Shown here: positions 11,668 to 24,177 of the stretch, one piece after another
Numbering within the stretch: the stretch's first letter is position 1
How the letters are laid out: each line of letters begins with the position of its first letter
From: Turritopsis dohrnii
Taxonomy: Eukaryota > Cnidaria > Hydrozoa > Anthoathecata > Oceaniidae
NCBI GenBank assembly: GCA_027922465.2
Contig: BQMF02000012.1
Location: forward strand, 62,001-126,000
Reading direction: 5' to 3'
Length of the DNA: 64,000 nt
Made by a program: the position numbers and the translations under genes
Notes under the pieces: model-generated
Told to the model about the DNA's origin: nothing
The model's database searches: none
The model's input: only the letters and a program-made list of their open reading frames with translations

Positions 11668-12026
11668 CTACGTCTTTCTCTCTTGCATTCAACTAGTTAT
11701 CTTTTTTTTGTGTATCGCTCCCTATCTTCTCAGTCGTGCAGCGTCATCAATTCTATCTCAGAAAATATTGATAAAGCTCTCATATCTCACCCTTCTGCTA
11801 ATATCTTTGTGTTTGGTGATTTCAATATTCATCATGCTGACTGGTTACCTTTCTCACACACTACCTCCCTATCTGGCATTGACACTTTCAACTTTGCTAT
11901 CTCTCACTCTCTTACTCAGCTTGTGAACTCTCCCACTCGCGTACCTGATCGAGCTGATCAGGAGCCTTCTTTACTTGACCTATTCCTTTCATCTAACCCG
12001 AACATTTGCAAAACATCAACATCTGC

Positions 12027-12884
12027 CAGCGCTTAAAATAACGTTTTTAAGTCCGACGATCACAAGATCGTTACGTTGAAGAAATGGGGGATCACAATGA
12101 AAATTTAAACGATCATAACTTTAGGCGTGAGATCACATTCGCGCACCTCCGTACACGCCCAAACACGAAATGGCAAGTTCTCACGCCCGTGATCATATGT
12201 CTGATTTTTTATTTTTTCCCAAAAGTTAAAAAAAGAGAGTTGGAAACTAAGATGTTTTTTGATTTCATTGAATAACATGAAAACGAGTCCTACTGGTACC
12301 ACTTACGTTTTCATATTCTTTTGTTAGGTGAAGAAATGAATTCGTATAACAAAGGAAATTTAAAAATTACCTTAGCAACGGTGGTCGTTCCTCCTAGCAA
12401 CAGAGTATTTGCTGAATAATGGCCTAATATACCTCAGTTATTTTGTCAATTGAATAATCTAAGTTGAACATGTTTTGTTTCAAATTTTTCAAATTTTTCG
12501 TTTCCCAGTTTGAATATTATACCCCAAAAAAATCTATATCGCATTTATTGCAAACATAAGCTGTGGGCGTAACTATGTTTATTTTGTTGCGTTATATCTA
12601 AATTGATCTGAGAAATTCCGAGGAAGGAGAAAAAATATCGAAAAATAAAAAGTAGATGACCTTCACATTACATCAATATACAAGCAGAACGTGTCCAGAA
12701 ACCAATAGATTCATTTAATACTACTCTAATATAACTGTGTTTATTATAAAGATTTACTTAGTTGATTTCTTCAAGTTTTAATAGAAGTAAGAAAATGAAA
12801 ATGAAATGAAATGAGTAAATGTCCGGGGATCACATAGATCGTCTCAATTACATTCCAGACGATCGCCCGTTATTTTAAGCGCTG
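12027..12884. mobile_element. hAT-like non-autonomous element (insertion B) in LINE copy 2
   Basis: Perfect 17-bp terminal inverted repeats, CAGCGCTTAAAATAACG, lie at 12027-12043 and inverted at 12868-12884. The 6-bp target ATCTGC is duplicated at 12021-12026 and 12885-12890. Excision restores the LINE endonuclease reading frame. It contains a segment of about 190 bp (12232-12425) that also occurs in a different element at 35206-35392. Confidence 0.87.
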
Positions 12885-15119
12885 ATCTGCTCCTTTAGGT
12901 AATTCTGATCATTCTGTTGTCAACGTAGCCATTGACTTTAATTCCGCTTGCCCACACGATCCACCTATTCATCGCAAACTTTATTCATACCATCGTGGTG
13001 ACTGGGACAGCTTTCGAGATTTGATTCGTGACCTGCCAGTTGATCATATCTTTGCCTGTGATGCAGAGAGGTGTGCAGTGGAGATCTCTTCTTGGCTTCA
13101 GGTTGGTATTGATGAATTTGTTCCTTCTTGTAAATATCAGGTTAAACCTCACTCTACACCCTGGTTCTCTCCTGCCATTTCTGCTGCAATTGCCCATCGT
13201 AATCATTTTTACCATCGTTATCAACATTGTAGTAGTGAAGACAACAGGCGTCTTTTCACCAGAGCTCGCAACAACTTTTAAAAAGTCATTGAGGAGGCTA
13301 AACGCACCTATCCAAATCTGGTCCATGATCGGCTTATATCTGAATCTATTGGGTCTCGTGATTTCTGGCGTATATATCTTTTCTAATAAGGGTAAGTCAC
13401 CACTCTTCAACGGTCCTGAGGTGTTGACATCAGCTGTTAGTAAGGCGGAGCTCTTTGCTAAACATTTCAGCAGGAACTCCACCCTTGATGACACTGGTCA
13501 TGTTTTGCCCGATATTGACCCCCAGAACTGACGTGGTTTTGTCTTCTCTGAACAAAACTCCCAAGATGGTTTCGGATGTTATTTGTTCTCTCTACTCTTC
13601 TAAGGCTACTGGTCCCGACGAAATCCCTGTAATCATTCTGCAAAAATGCTCGCCTGAACTCTCTCCCATACTCTGTAGGCTATTCAGGAAGTGCATCGAT
13701 GAATCTTGTTTTCCTTCTTGTTGGAAGATTGCTTCTGTTGTGCCTGTTTTCAAAAACTCTGGTGAGAGATCGGACCCTTAATGCTATCGTCCTATCAGTC
13801 TTCTCTCTATTATAAGTAAGGTCTTCGAATCATTGATCAACTCTTCCATCACCCATCATCTAGAATCTCTTCATATGTTCTCTGATCACCAGTATGGTTT
13901 CCGTTCTGGTCGTTCCACTGCTGATGCTCTGACCGTCATCTCCGAACGTGTATGTCAGTCCCTCAATGCTTGTGGTGAGACACGAGCTATTGCTTCGGCA
14001 AGGTTTGGCATCGTGGCCTTCTTCACAAGTTGAAGTCTTATGGCATTTCTGGTTCACTCTTGAATCTTATTCAGTCCTTTCTCAGTGGCAGGAGTATTAA
14101 GGTGGTTCCCGATGGTCATTCATCTTCTTCTTACTCTATTAATTCAGGGGTGCCTCAAGGTTCTGTCCTTGGTCCAACCCTCTTTCTCATTTTCATCAAC
14201 GGCCTTCCGGATTGTATTCTCTGTAAACTTGCTATCTACGCTGACGACACTACTTTTTACTCGTCTCTTGAAAGGACTAAGGACTTGTTTGATAAGGTTA
14301 AAATGGCTGCTGAGTTGGAGGACGATCTTAGGACAGTAGTTGAATGGGGTCAGAAATGGTTGGTTTCCTTCAATGCTTCGAAAACTAAGCTTCTCTCTAT
14401 TAATCGTTTCAGGGATCCTGTAATTCCTTCTGTTCTTATGAATGGAAGTGAGCTTGTAGAGTCATCTCAGGTTCGTCTTTTAGGTTTAACCTTCACAAAG
14501 AAGTTCACATGGAATTCTTACTTTCGGCTAAATCTATCATTTACATGTTTAGGCCACTATTTGCCCTTGTCTTGAGTACTGCTGCCACCTTTGGGCTGGT
14601 GCCTCTGCTCATTGTCTTCATCTTCTCGATCGTATTCAGAAGCGCTTAGTTAACTTAGTTGGCCCTGATCTTTGTGCTAATCTTCACCCCCTCTCACATC
14701 GGAGAAACGTTGCTTCCCTGTCTCTTTTCTATAAATACTTTCATGGGCATTGTTCGGATGACTTGCATCAACTGACTCCTTCTCCTAAGACTTTCTTTCG
14801 GATCACTCGCCTCTCTTTCAATTCTCATCCTTTGACTGTTCAGGTCCCAACTTGCCATAAGAACTTTTATTCATCTAGTTTTTCCCTCGGACTGCTCGCC
14901 TCTGGAATTCTCTCCCTCATAGTTGTTTTCCTGCTGAGTATGATATACAATCTTTTAAATCCAAGGTTAACCGCCACCTTGCTCTGTCTTTATAACTCTT
15001 CTTCCTTTTCTCATCCCTCTCATCTGTCTTTATAACTCTTCTTCCTTTTCTCATCTTGTAGCTTTCTGCCTAGTAGTGGCTTCGGCCTTGCAGGGAGCAA
15101 CTCATTCAAAAAAAAAAAA

Positions 15120-15994
15120 GTTTAAAAAAGCAGAGAAAATATGGCAGCTATTACTGGGTCACTTTCACTTTCACCCTTGGTAACTCATAAGAATTGCAAA
15201 ATGATCTGTCACCTTAATTCATCAGTTTGGCTGTCACGTGAAAATCGCACATGTCCTGTAAATGAAATATCGTAAATTATGGAGTAAAGAAGATACTGTA
15301 GAGTATAATGAACAAAATTGTTCAACTGTTTTCTTTTCTTCTTCTTTCTCCATTTTCTTTCGTTTTTTCTCTTATGTTATTTTCTCTTATTTTAACGACA
15401 TCACCAAGCATGGTGGTAAGATCAGCCATTTTGTAATCGGTAAACTTTGCAACCATGCTCATTTATGAAAATAAAGGAAATACTGAGGACCGGTTATGCA
15501 AAATAATCAAATAAATCGTTGATACGAAAAAAATATACGAGAGAATGACCAATTGTACGAACGCCCGAAACCAACGACTAAAACCAACGACCAATTACGC
15601 GAACGGCTAAAACCAACGCCCAAAACGGACGGCGACTTATGACCCAGATCCCCCCTGATACAATTGGATTGCAAGAAGTTTGTCAACACGACATTAATGC
15701 AAAACAGAAGTGAAAGAAAGTAAACTTTTGAAATTTTTTGTTGTGAAGTGAATATACATTTTCATTTTTTCTATTGGCTATATATACCAATAAAACTTTA
15801 TATGATTAGCGGTCACACCAAAAAGCAAAATCTACGGTTTATTATTCCCATTATTATAATAAAACATTTACAACAACAACAGAATCTTATTTACGTAAAC
15901 ACTTTTATTCTTATAATTAACATCGATTCCGGTTAAGAAATGGATTTTCTAAAATTTCAATCTCTGGAATTAGTTACATATCGATAATGAGGAT
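15120..15994. other. Non-coding stretch downstream of LINE copy 2
   Basis: No gene recognised. 15547-15667 is the right member of an inverted repeat shared with 9595-9692; it carries tandem copies of a 24-bp unit containing AACCAACGAC. Confidence 0.5.
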
Positions 15995-16170
15995 TGAACA
16001 CCATGAACTGGTAGCTCACTTGGTAGAGCGATAGGACTAGAATTCCTAGGTCGTGGGTTCAAATTTCCGCCTGGTTCGGAGTTTTCCTTCGAACTGGGTC
16101 TGTGTAACTAACACAACGAGCTGTTACCTTCCTTTCATACCATGAAGGAGCGCAACCTTGTATCAAAATT
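15995..16170 (+). mobile_element. tRNA-derived SINE (family C)
   Basis: The A box TAGCTCACTTGGTAGAGC (16012-16029) and a B-box-like GGGTTCAAATTTC lie at normal spacing, followed by about 90 bp of non-tRNA body. The acceptor and anticodon stems can still be drawn, but the T stem does not pair. A SINE head is therefore more likely than a functional tRNA. Confidence 0.6.
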
Positions 16171-16701
16171 TCAATCCTGTTAAAAATCGAAATTTAGCTT
16201 CAAAAAATCGAAATCGAAACCGAAATTTAGATTTCATAAAATCAATTTTTTGCAGCTATACAATATATTACCCTTGCTTTTGTTTTCCGTAAAATTCAAA
16301 TACCCACAGCGGCAGAGCAAACAAGAAAAGGAATCCAGATGGCGGAGTTATAACATGCAGCTATCAGAGAAAAAGGAGGCAAACATACTGAAACAAAGCG
16401 CTATTTCCACGATCACTTATGCTTGAAATATTTCGACGGAGAAAAAAATTGATTATGCGTGCATTACATATTTTCCGCTTTCCGAGCGAAAAATTTCTTT
16501 TCTGAAGTGCATTTTCCAGCGATACAGCATGCCCAATTTCAAATTTTCCCTGCGATGCCAACCAAGGTAAGCAGACCTGCCAACCTTTGAGAAAAGAAAT
16601 GTGTGAATAATTTATCTTTATCCTGTGTCACCGTGAGGCAGCACCATGGTTGGCGCCGAGGGGGAAATTTTGAAAATAGGCATTATCTAGATTGGCTAAG
16701 G

Positions 16702-17230
16702 GGCCGGCGACAAATAACTTTTGTCACGCTTAGCGGAAAAAATCCGTCAAGGTCTTACCCCCTCCCCTCCCCCCTTCTTAGCGGATGTTTTTTTGTTGAC
16801 AGACCCCTCCCAACACACGATGGCGATGTTGAATGTGATGGCTGCCACATTTGGTATCACTCGCCTTTTGCTTTGAAGAAATGGCCTAAAAACAAGCCAC
16901 AGCGAAGGTGACAATGGTTTTGCTGTTTAGCTTTTTTGTTTACAACTAGTCTTTGTTTGTGCTTAGATTCTTTTGATAGTGACTTTTTCGATTCGGGCAC
17001 CCTTTATATTTTGATAACACTGATTTTTGACAAGAGGATGCATATGATCAGGATGTTTTTACGGTTTTAAAAGATATCTTTGTGATATATTGATGATTTT
17101 GTGCATGTATTCTGGAATTAACAGATTTTCGTCACACTAAAATAATATTAGCGGAAAAGCTTCGACCCCACCCCCACCCCCTTCGCGGAAAAAATCCGTG
17201 GAGCGTGACAAAAGTTATTTGTCGCCGGCC
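16702..17230. mobile_element. MITE with 29-bp inverted repeats carrying a PHD-finger-like relic
   Basis: Starting GGCCGGCGACAAATAACTTT at 16702, a 29-bp repeat is matched exactly in inverted form ending at 17230. The 13-bp palindrome-like word CGGAAAAAATCCG follows inside each end. The interior plus strand reads VECDGCHIWYHSP at about 16830-16870, which resembles a PHD zinc finger core. The target duplication is not clear. Confidence 0.75.
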
Positions 17231-17410
17231 ACTAAAAATGGCATATATACTAAAACCCGATAATCAAGATCTAGGCTGAACGCAGCTGACCTACGCGTGT
17301 CCAAGTCTGGTGTAGGCTATTGTTTTGTGAGCCGGTCCAGTCCGTGGTCAATTATCTGAAGTGGATATTCGCCTTAAAACAATATTGATAGTATATTATG
17401 GATGTTGTGT

Positions 17411-19566
17411 AAGACCAATGGAAATTTTATATTAGTTTAGCGTCACCCGCCCGCATCACTTTAAGTTTCCGCGTAAAAAATTTCATTATTTTACAAGATT
17501 TCATTATTTCCATACAAAATGACAATTTAACAAGAATAATACCGTAAAACGGGGTGACTTGAAACACCCGGGGTGACTTGAAACAGCGCCAAAAAAACGT
17601 TATTTCTCATGAAATAATGAATGAAACTCCGAATTTTTTTCAGATTCCGTTCGGAGACTATCTAGCGCAACATTCGATAGAAACATTTCATTAATCAAGG
17701 AAGTTCTTCGGAAGCTGAAGATGAACAAAGCGCCGAAAATCAGTACCCCTGTAAAATAGCACGTCACGGCGATACAGCATATCGCCAAATATAATTTTTT
17801 TTACATTTGTAAAATAGAAAGGTCAAAGGGAGTAATTCCAGACTGTTATCAAAAAATATTTAAAATTGACAGAAATATATGCCATTAAAATGTTTCGTTT
17901 TTTTTCACTCGATACACTTCGTCTCTTCGATTATTGCATAAATATTCCTATCAATTATGATGCAATCGAATCATTGATGTGTGATAAAGTTCAGCCGATG
18001 GAGTTTCAAAGGTGGTATAAGTCATTTGGTAATTATTATAAGTTCCATTAATAGAAAGGGTCAATAATCTAAGAATTGAACCTCAATAGACTCGTTTTAT
18101 TAAGTACCATAACGGAATACTAATCAGAATTCTGAACAAATCGGTGCTGCAATTATATCCTCCGTTCAAGGCTATGGGCACACTATACTTATTGTGAAAT
18201 TGGCGATAGACGGGCTGCATGTTGTTACTTTTACAATTTCATACTTAACCTCGTTACCAGGGCTTCTTCTTGCCTTTTTGATATATGGACGCTGTTTCAT
18301 ACTCCATATACATGTCATATGCAATCGCGCAATAAATTCGCGTAATCCGGATGAAATGATGAAGCGCTTGTGTGGAAAAAACAAAGACGATAGATCAATT
18401 TCTAAGTGACATCTCTATCGAAATGGTAAAGGAAGTATATCCTAAACTAAGAGAAGCACGAAAAAGAAAGTTGGATACTCTGAAACAGAAATTTTATTAT
18501 ATATATTCAATTTACAAGTTTTAAGTAAGTACAGTCGTGTAAACTAGCTATAAATACAAATTCATCTTGCCTGCTTTCGATATTGTTTCTGAAACAATTA
18601 CGTTATCACACGCTTAATGATTTTAATGGCTTCAGATAACTTATTTTTTACAATGTTTTACCATTCTGAAATTTTGAGTTTTCAAAATTTACTAACACTC
18701 TCCATCACTTAATAAAAATGAAACTTGCAATAACAAATTATTTTAACTTATGTTTTATACGCAAGTAATCGTAGATCACACGTTTTCTGTTTTGGCGCTC
18801 TATACAACAACATTTTTGTGCAAATAGCACTGTTTCAAGTCACCCCCGCACGATAAATTTCAGTAGGTGTACTTTGTGAAGCAATAACTTGAGATGACAT
18901 ATCAATTAGTTTAAACACTTCGTTATCTGAAAGACAAAAGATGAATGGACCTTTTTTCAAAATTTCATAGTAATTACTTTCTTAGATTAAAAGTTATGAG
19001 CAAATCTTTTCAAAAAACGGCGTTTTTTGTTTCAAGTCACCCCGTTTTACGGTACACCACCATCCACTTCATTTCCTTGCCTACCCACCACCGACCGTGG
19101 TATCCCGGTTCATAATGTCCAAGTAGTTGCTCTTCCATGTGCGTCTAATGACTTCCCCAGAGTGTTCCGTATAATAAATGTAGCGAAATTTTGACATTCG
19201 ATTACGTAATCGAAGTAGACATTAATTTTTGCAGCGTTTTGGAATAATAGAGTCATGGTTTCGATTTCTATCAGATACATGCTGAAAAAGCCAACTTTGC
19301 GGAATACCTAATTTGCAAAAATTTCTTGAAAATTTCTTCTTTTTCAATGTAGTTGAAGAAAAAGCAGGTCTGAAGTATTTGAAAGCTCGAGCTAGTACCG
19401 TACTCGGGCGGGCGGGATCTCAGTGAAATAATGCAAAATGGCGATGTGTTCTCGGGCTACTTATGGCACTAGAACAAAGTTAATGAATAATGAACAATGA
19501 AAACATGCCGCATGACATTTTCAGGAGTTAAGTGACGCTAAACTAATACAAAAATTACCATCGGCC
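17411..19566. mobile_element. Outer inverted-repeat element that encloses a pogo-like element
   Basis: About 40 bp at 17411-17450, containing TATTAGTTTAGCGTCAC, recurs inverted at 19525-19566. The pogo-like element at 17542-19052 lies wholly between these arms, so it is read as a nested insertion. No coding frame was assigned. Confidence 0.5.
17542..19052. mobile_element. pogo-like element with 24-bp inverted repeats
   Basis: The repeat starting CCGTAAAACGGGGTGACTTG (17542-17565) is exactly inverted at 19029-19052, with TA on both sides (17540-17541 and 19053-19054). A second, inner copy of the GGGGTGACTTGAAACA motif lies next to the left end (17570-17585), and a partner near 18830-18853. 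Interior open frames (17866-18051, 18424-18524) are short and not recognised. The CCGTAAA terminus resembles that of the pogo derivative at 2599-3280. Confidence 0.83.
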
Positions 19567-19754
19567 TTATTGATTTCTTGTTGTTATTTATTTTGTTAAT
19601 GTCTAAATACCAATAAAGCACATTTATGGCATCTCCGTGTTTAATGATATTAGCATTTAAACTACTGAAATTGATACAAATGTCAGATAAAAGAAGTAGA
19701 AGAATCGTTTTGAGTGCAGCAGTGGCGATTCAGCACGTTAAACAAAATGGTTCA

Positions 19755-19838
19755 GTCGATATGTATTACTGACATTAGATTAAGGAGATAATATACTTCA
19801 TTATATTATTACTCTATTACCTCCGTTATATATCATAT
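19755..19838 (+). repeat. 84-bp flank shared by both octamer arrays (copy 1)
   Basis: Sequence from GTCGATATGTATTACTGACA to the start of the array matches, in inverted form, 33194-33277 beside the second array. The two differ mainly by one 8-bp indel. Sequence outside 19755 is not shared. Confidence 0.85.
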
Positions 19839-22800
19839 ATCATACTATCATACTATCATATTATCATGCTATCATATTATCATACTATCATTCTATCATA
19901 CTATCATACTATCATACTATCATACTATCATTCTATCATACTATCATGCTATCATACTATCATGCTATCATACTATCATACTATCATACTATCATTTTGT
20001 CATACTATCATTCTATCATACTATCATTCTGTCATACTATCATGCTATCATACTATCATACTATCATACTATCATACTATCATACTATCATACTATCATT
20101 CTATCATACTATCATACTATCATACTATCATACTATCATGCTATCATACTATCATACTATCATGCTATCATACTATCATACTATCATACTATCATACTAT
20201 CATGCTATCATACTATCATACTATCATTCTATCATACTATCATTCTGTCATACTATCATGCTATCATACTATCATACTATCATACTATCATACTATCATA
20301 CTATCATACTATCATACTATCATACTATCATACTATCATACTATCATACTATCATACTATCATACTATCATTCTATCATACTATCATACTATCATACTAT
20401 CATACTATCATGCTATCATACTATCATACTATCATGCTATCATACTATCATACTATCATACTATCATACTATCATGCTATCATACTATCATACTATCATT
20501 CTATCATACTATCATTCTGTCATACTATCATGCTATCATACTATCATACTATCATACTATCATACTATCATACTATCATACTATCATTCTATCATACTAT
20601 CATACTATCATACTATCATACTATCATACTATCATACTATCATTCTATCATACTATCATGCTATCATACTATCATACTATCATACTATCATACTATCATA
20701 CTATCATACTATCATACTATCATACTATCATACTATCATACTATCATACTATCATTCTATCATGCTATCATGCTATCATACTATCATTATGTCATACTAT
20801 CATTTTGTCATACTATCATACTATCATACTATCATACTATCATTCTATCATACTATCATATTATCATGCTATCATATTATCATACTATCATTCTATCATA
20901 CTATCATACTATCATACTATCATACTATCATTCTATCATACTATCATGCTATCATACTATCATGCTATCATACTATCATACTATCATACTATCATTTTGT
21001 CATACTATCATTCTATCATACTATCATTCTGTCATACTATCATGCTATCATACTATCATACTATCATACTATCATACTATCATACTATCATACTATCATT
21101 CTATCATACTATCATACTATCATACTATCATACTATCATGCTATCATACTATCATACTATCATGCTATCATACTATCATACTATCATACTATCATACTAT
21201 CATGCTATCATACTATCATACTATCATTCTATCATACTATCATTCTGTCATACTATCATGCTATCATACTATCATACTATCATACTATCATACTATCATA
21301 CTATCATACTATCATACTATCATACTATCATACTATCATACTATCATACTATCATACTATCATACTATCATTCTATCATACTATCATACTATCATACTAT
21401 CATACTATCATGCTATCATACTATCATACTATCATGCTATCATACTATCATACTATCATACTATCATACTATCATGCTATCATACTATCATACTATCATT
21501 CTATCATACTATCATTCTGTCATACTATCATGCTATCATACTATCATACTATCATACTATCGTACTATCATACTATCATACTATCATTCTATCATACTAT
21601 CATACTATCATACTATCATACTATCATACTATCATACTATCATTCTATCATACTATCATGCTATCATACTATCATACTATCATACTATCATACTATCATA
21701 CTATCATACTATCATACTATCATACTATCATACTATCATACTATCATACTATCATTCTATCATGCTATCATGCTATCATACTATCATTATGTCATACTAT
21801 CATTTTGTCATACTATCATACTATCATACTATCATACTATCATTCTATCATACTATCATGCTATCATACTATCATACTATCATACTATCATACTATCATG
21901 CTATCATACTATCATACTATCATACTATCATACTATCATACTATCATACTATCATACTATCATACTATCATACTATCATACTATCATACTATCATTCTAT
22001 CATACTATCATACTATCATTCTATCATACTATCATACTATCATTTTGTCATACTATCATTCTATCATACTATCATTCTGTCATACTATCATGCTATCATA
22101 CTATCATACTATCATACTATCATACTATCATTCTATCATACTATCATGCTATCATACTATCATACTATCATACTATCATACTATCATGCTATCATACTAT
22201 CATACTATCATACTATCATACTATCATACTATCATACTATCATACTATCATACTATCATACTATCATACTATCATACTATCATACTATCATACTATCATT
22301 CTATCATACTATCATACTATCATTCTATCATACTATCATACTATCATTTTGTCATACTATCATTCTATCATACTATCATTCTGTCATACTATCATGCTAT
22401 CATACTATCATACTATCATACTATCATACTATCATTCTATCATACTATCATACTATCATACTATCATACTATCATGCTATCATACTATCATACTATCATG
22501 CTATCATACTATCATGCTATCATACTATCATACTATCATACTATCATTTTGTCATACTATCAATCTATCATACTATCATTCTGTCATACTATCATTCTAT
22601 CATACTATCATTCTGTCATACTATCATGCTATCATACTATCATACTATCATACTATCATACTATCACACTATCATACTATCATACTATCATACTATCATT
22701 CTATCATACTATCATACTATCATACTATCATACTATCATACTATCATACTATCATTCTATCATACTATCATACTATCATTCTATCATACTATCATGCTAT

Positions 22801-24177
22801 CATACTATCATACTATCATACTATCATACTATCATGCTATCATACTATCATACTATCATACTATCATACTATCATACTATCATACTATCATACTATCATA
22901 CTATCATACTATCATACTATCATACTATCATTCTATCATACTATCATACTATCATTCTATCATACTATCATGCTATCATACTATCATACTATCATACTAT
23001 CATACTGTCATACTATCATTCTATCATACTATCATTCTGTCATACTATCATACTATCATACTATCATACTATCATACTATCATGCTATCATACTATCATA
23101 CTATCATACTATCATACTATCATACTATCATACTATCATACTATCATACTATCATACTATCATACTATCATACTATCATTCTATCATACCATCATGCTAT
23201 CATACTATCATACTATCATACTATCATACTATCATACTATCATACTATCATACTATCATACTATCATACTATCATACTATTATACTATCATACTATCATA
23301 CTATCATACTATCATTCTGTCATACTATCATTTTGTCATACTATCATACTATCATTCTATCATACTATCATACTATCATACTATCATACTATCATACTAT
23401 CATGCTATCATACGATCATACTATCATACTATCATACTATCATACTATCATACTATCATACTGTCATACTATTATACTATCATGCTATCATACTATCATA
23501 CTATCATACTATCATACTATCATACTATCATACTATCATGCTATCATACTATCATACTATCATACTATTATACTATCATACTATCATACTATCATGCTAT
23601 CATACTATCATACTATCATACTATCATACTATCATACTGTCATACTATCATACTATCATACTATCATTCTATCATACTATCATACTGTCATACTATTATA
23701 CTATCATACTATCATTATGTCATACTATTATACTATCATGCTATCATACTATCATACTATCATACTATCATTCTGTCATACTATCATGCTATCATACTAT
23801 CATACTATCATGCTATCATACTATCATACTATCATACTATCATACTATCATACTGTCATACTATCATTCTATCATACTATCATTCTATCATACTATCATA
23901 CTGTCATACTATTATACTATCATACTATCATTATGTCATACTATCATACTATCATGCTATCATACTATCATACTATCATACTATCATACTATCATACTAT
24001 CATACTATCATGCTATCATACTATCATACTATCATACTATCATACTGTCATACTATCATTCTATCATACTATCATTCTATCATACTATCATACTGTCATA
24101 CTATTATACTATCATACTATCATTATGTCATACTATCATACTATCGTACTATCATACTGTCATACTATCATACTATC
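19833..24177 (+). repeat. Octamer satellite array 1, (CATACTAT)n, about 543 units
   Basis: Continuous tandem array of the 8-bp unit CATACTAT with recurring variants (CATTCTAT, CATGCTAT, CATTCTGT, CATTTTGT, CATTATGT, CATATTAT). Because 8 bp x 3 = 24 bp and the plus strand of the unit contains no stop in any frame, three giant open frames encoding YYHTIILS repeats arise. These are not treated as genes. Segment 19861-20859 is repeated almost exactly at 20861-21859. Confidence 0.98.

Larger units (their letters stand above)
9838..15119 (+). mobile_element. CR1/Jockey-like LINE (copy 2), near full length, split by two DNA elements
   Basis: A GC-richer probable 5' UTR (9838-10400) leads into an endonuclease frame (10409-10755: SPDILAICETNLNPSIS, GYLPINRKDS). 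The frame is cut at 10755, resumes at 11668 (FVFGDFNIHHADWLPF), is cut at 12026 and resumes at 12885. The reverse transcriptase runs at about 13540-14560 (SSKATGPDEIPVIILQKC, DHQYGFRSGRSTADAL, SGVPQGSVLGPTLFLIFING, AIYADDTTFYSS). The 3' end is a short UTR ending in an A run at 15108-15119. Inactivating changes: stop codons near 13279 and 13781 and a deletion near 13990 that removes most of reverse transcriptase motif A. It is closely related to copy 1 at 3.5-6.8 kb. Confidence 0.85.

Noticed and set aside
11312..11692. 126-codon minus-strand frame
   Set aside because: Lies within insertion A and crosses its terminal repeat; no family features.
12985..13494. 169-codon minus-strand frame
   Set aside because: Antisense of the LINE copy 2 coding region.
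16005..16077. Functional tRNA with an AGA anticodon
   Set aside because: The T stem does not pair, a serine-type long variable arm is absent, and a non-tRNA body follows; it fits a SINE head.
16364..16561. 65-codon minus-strand frame
   Set aside because: No recognisable features or neighbours to support it.
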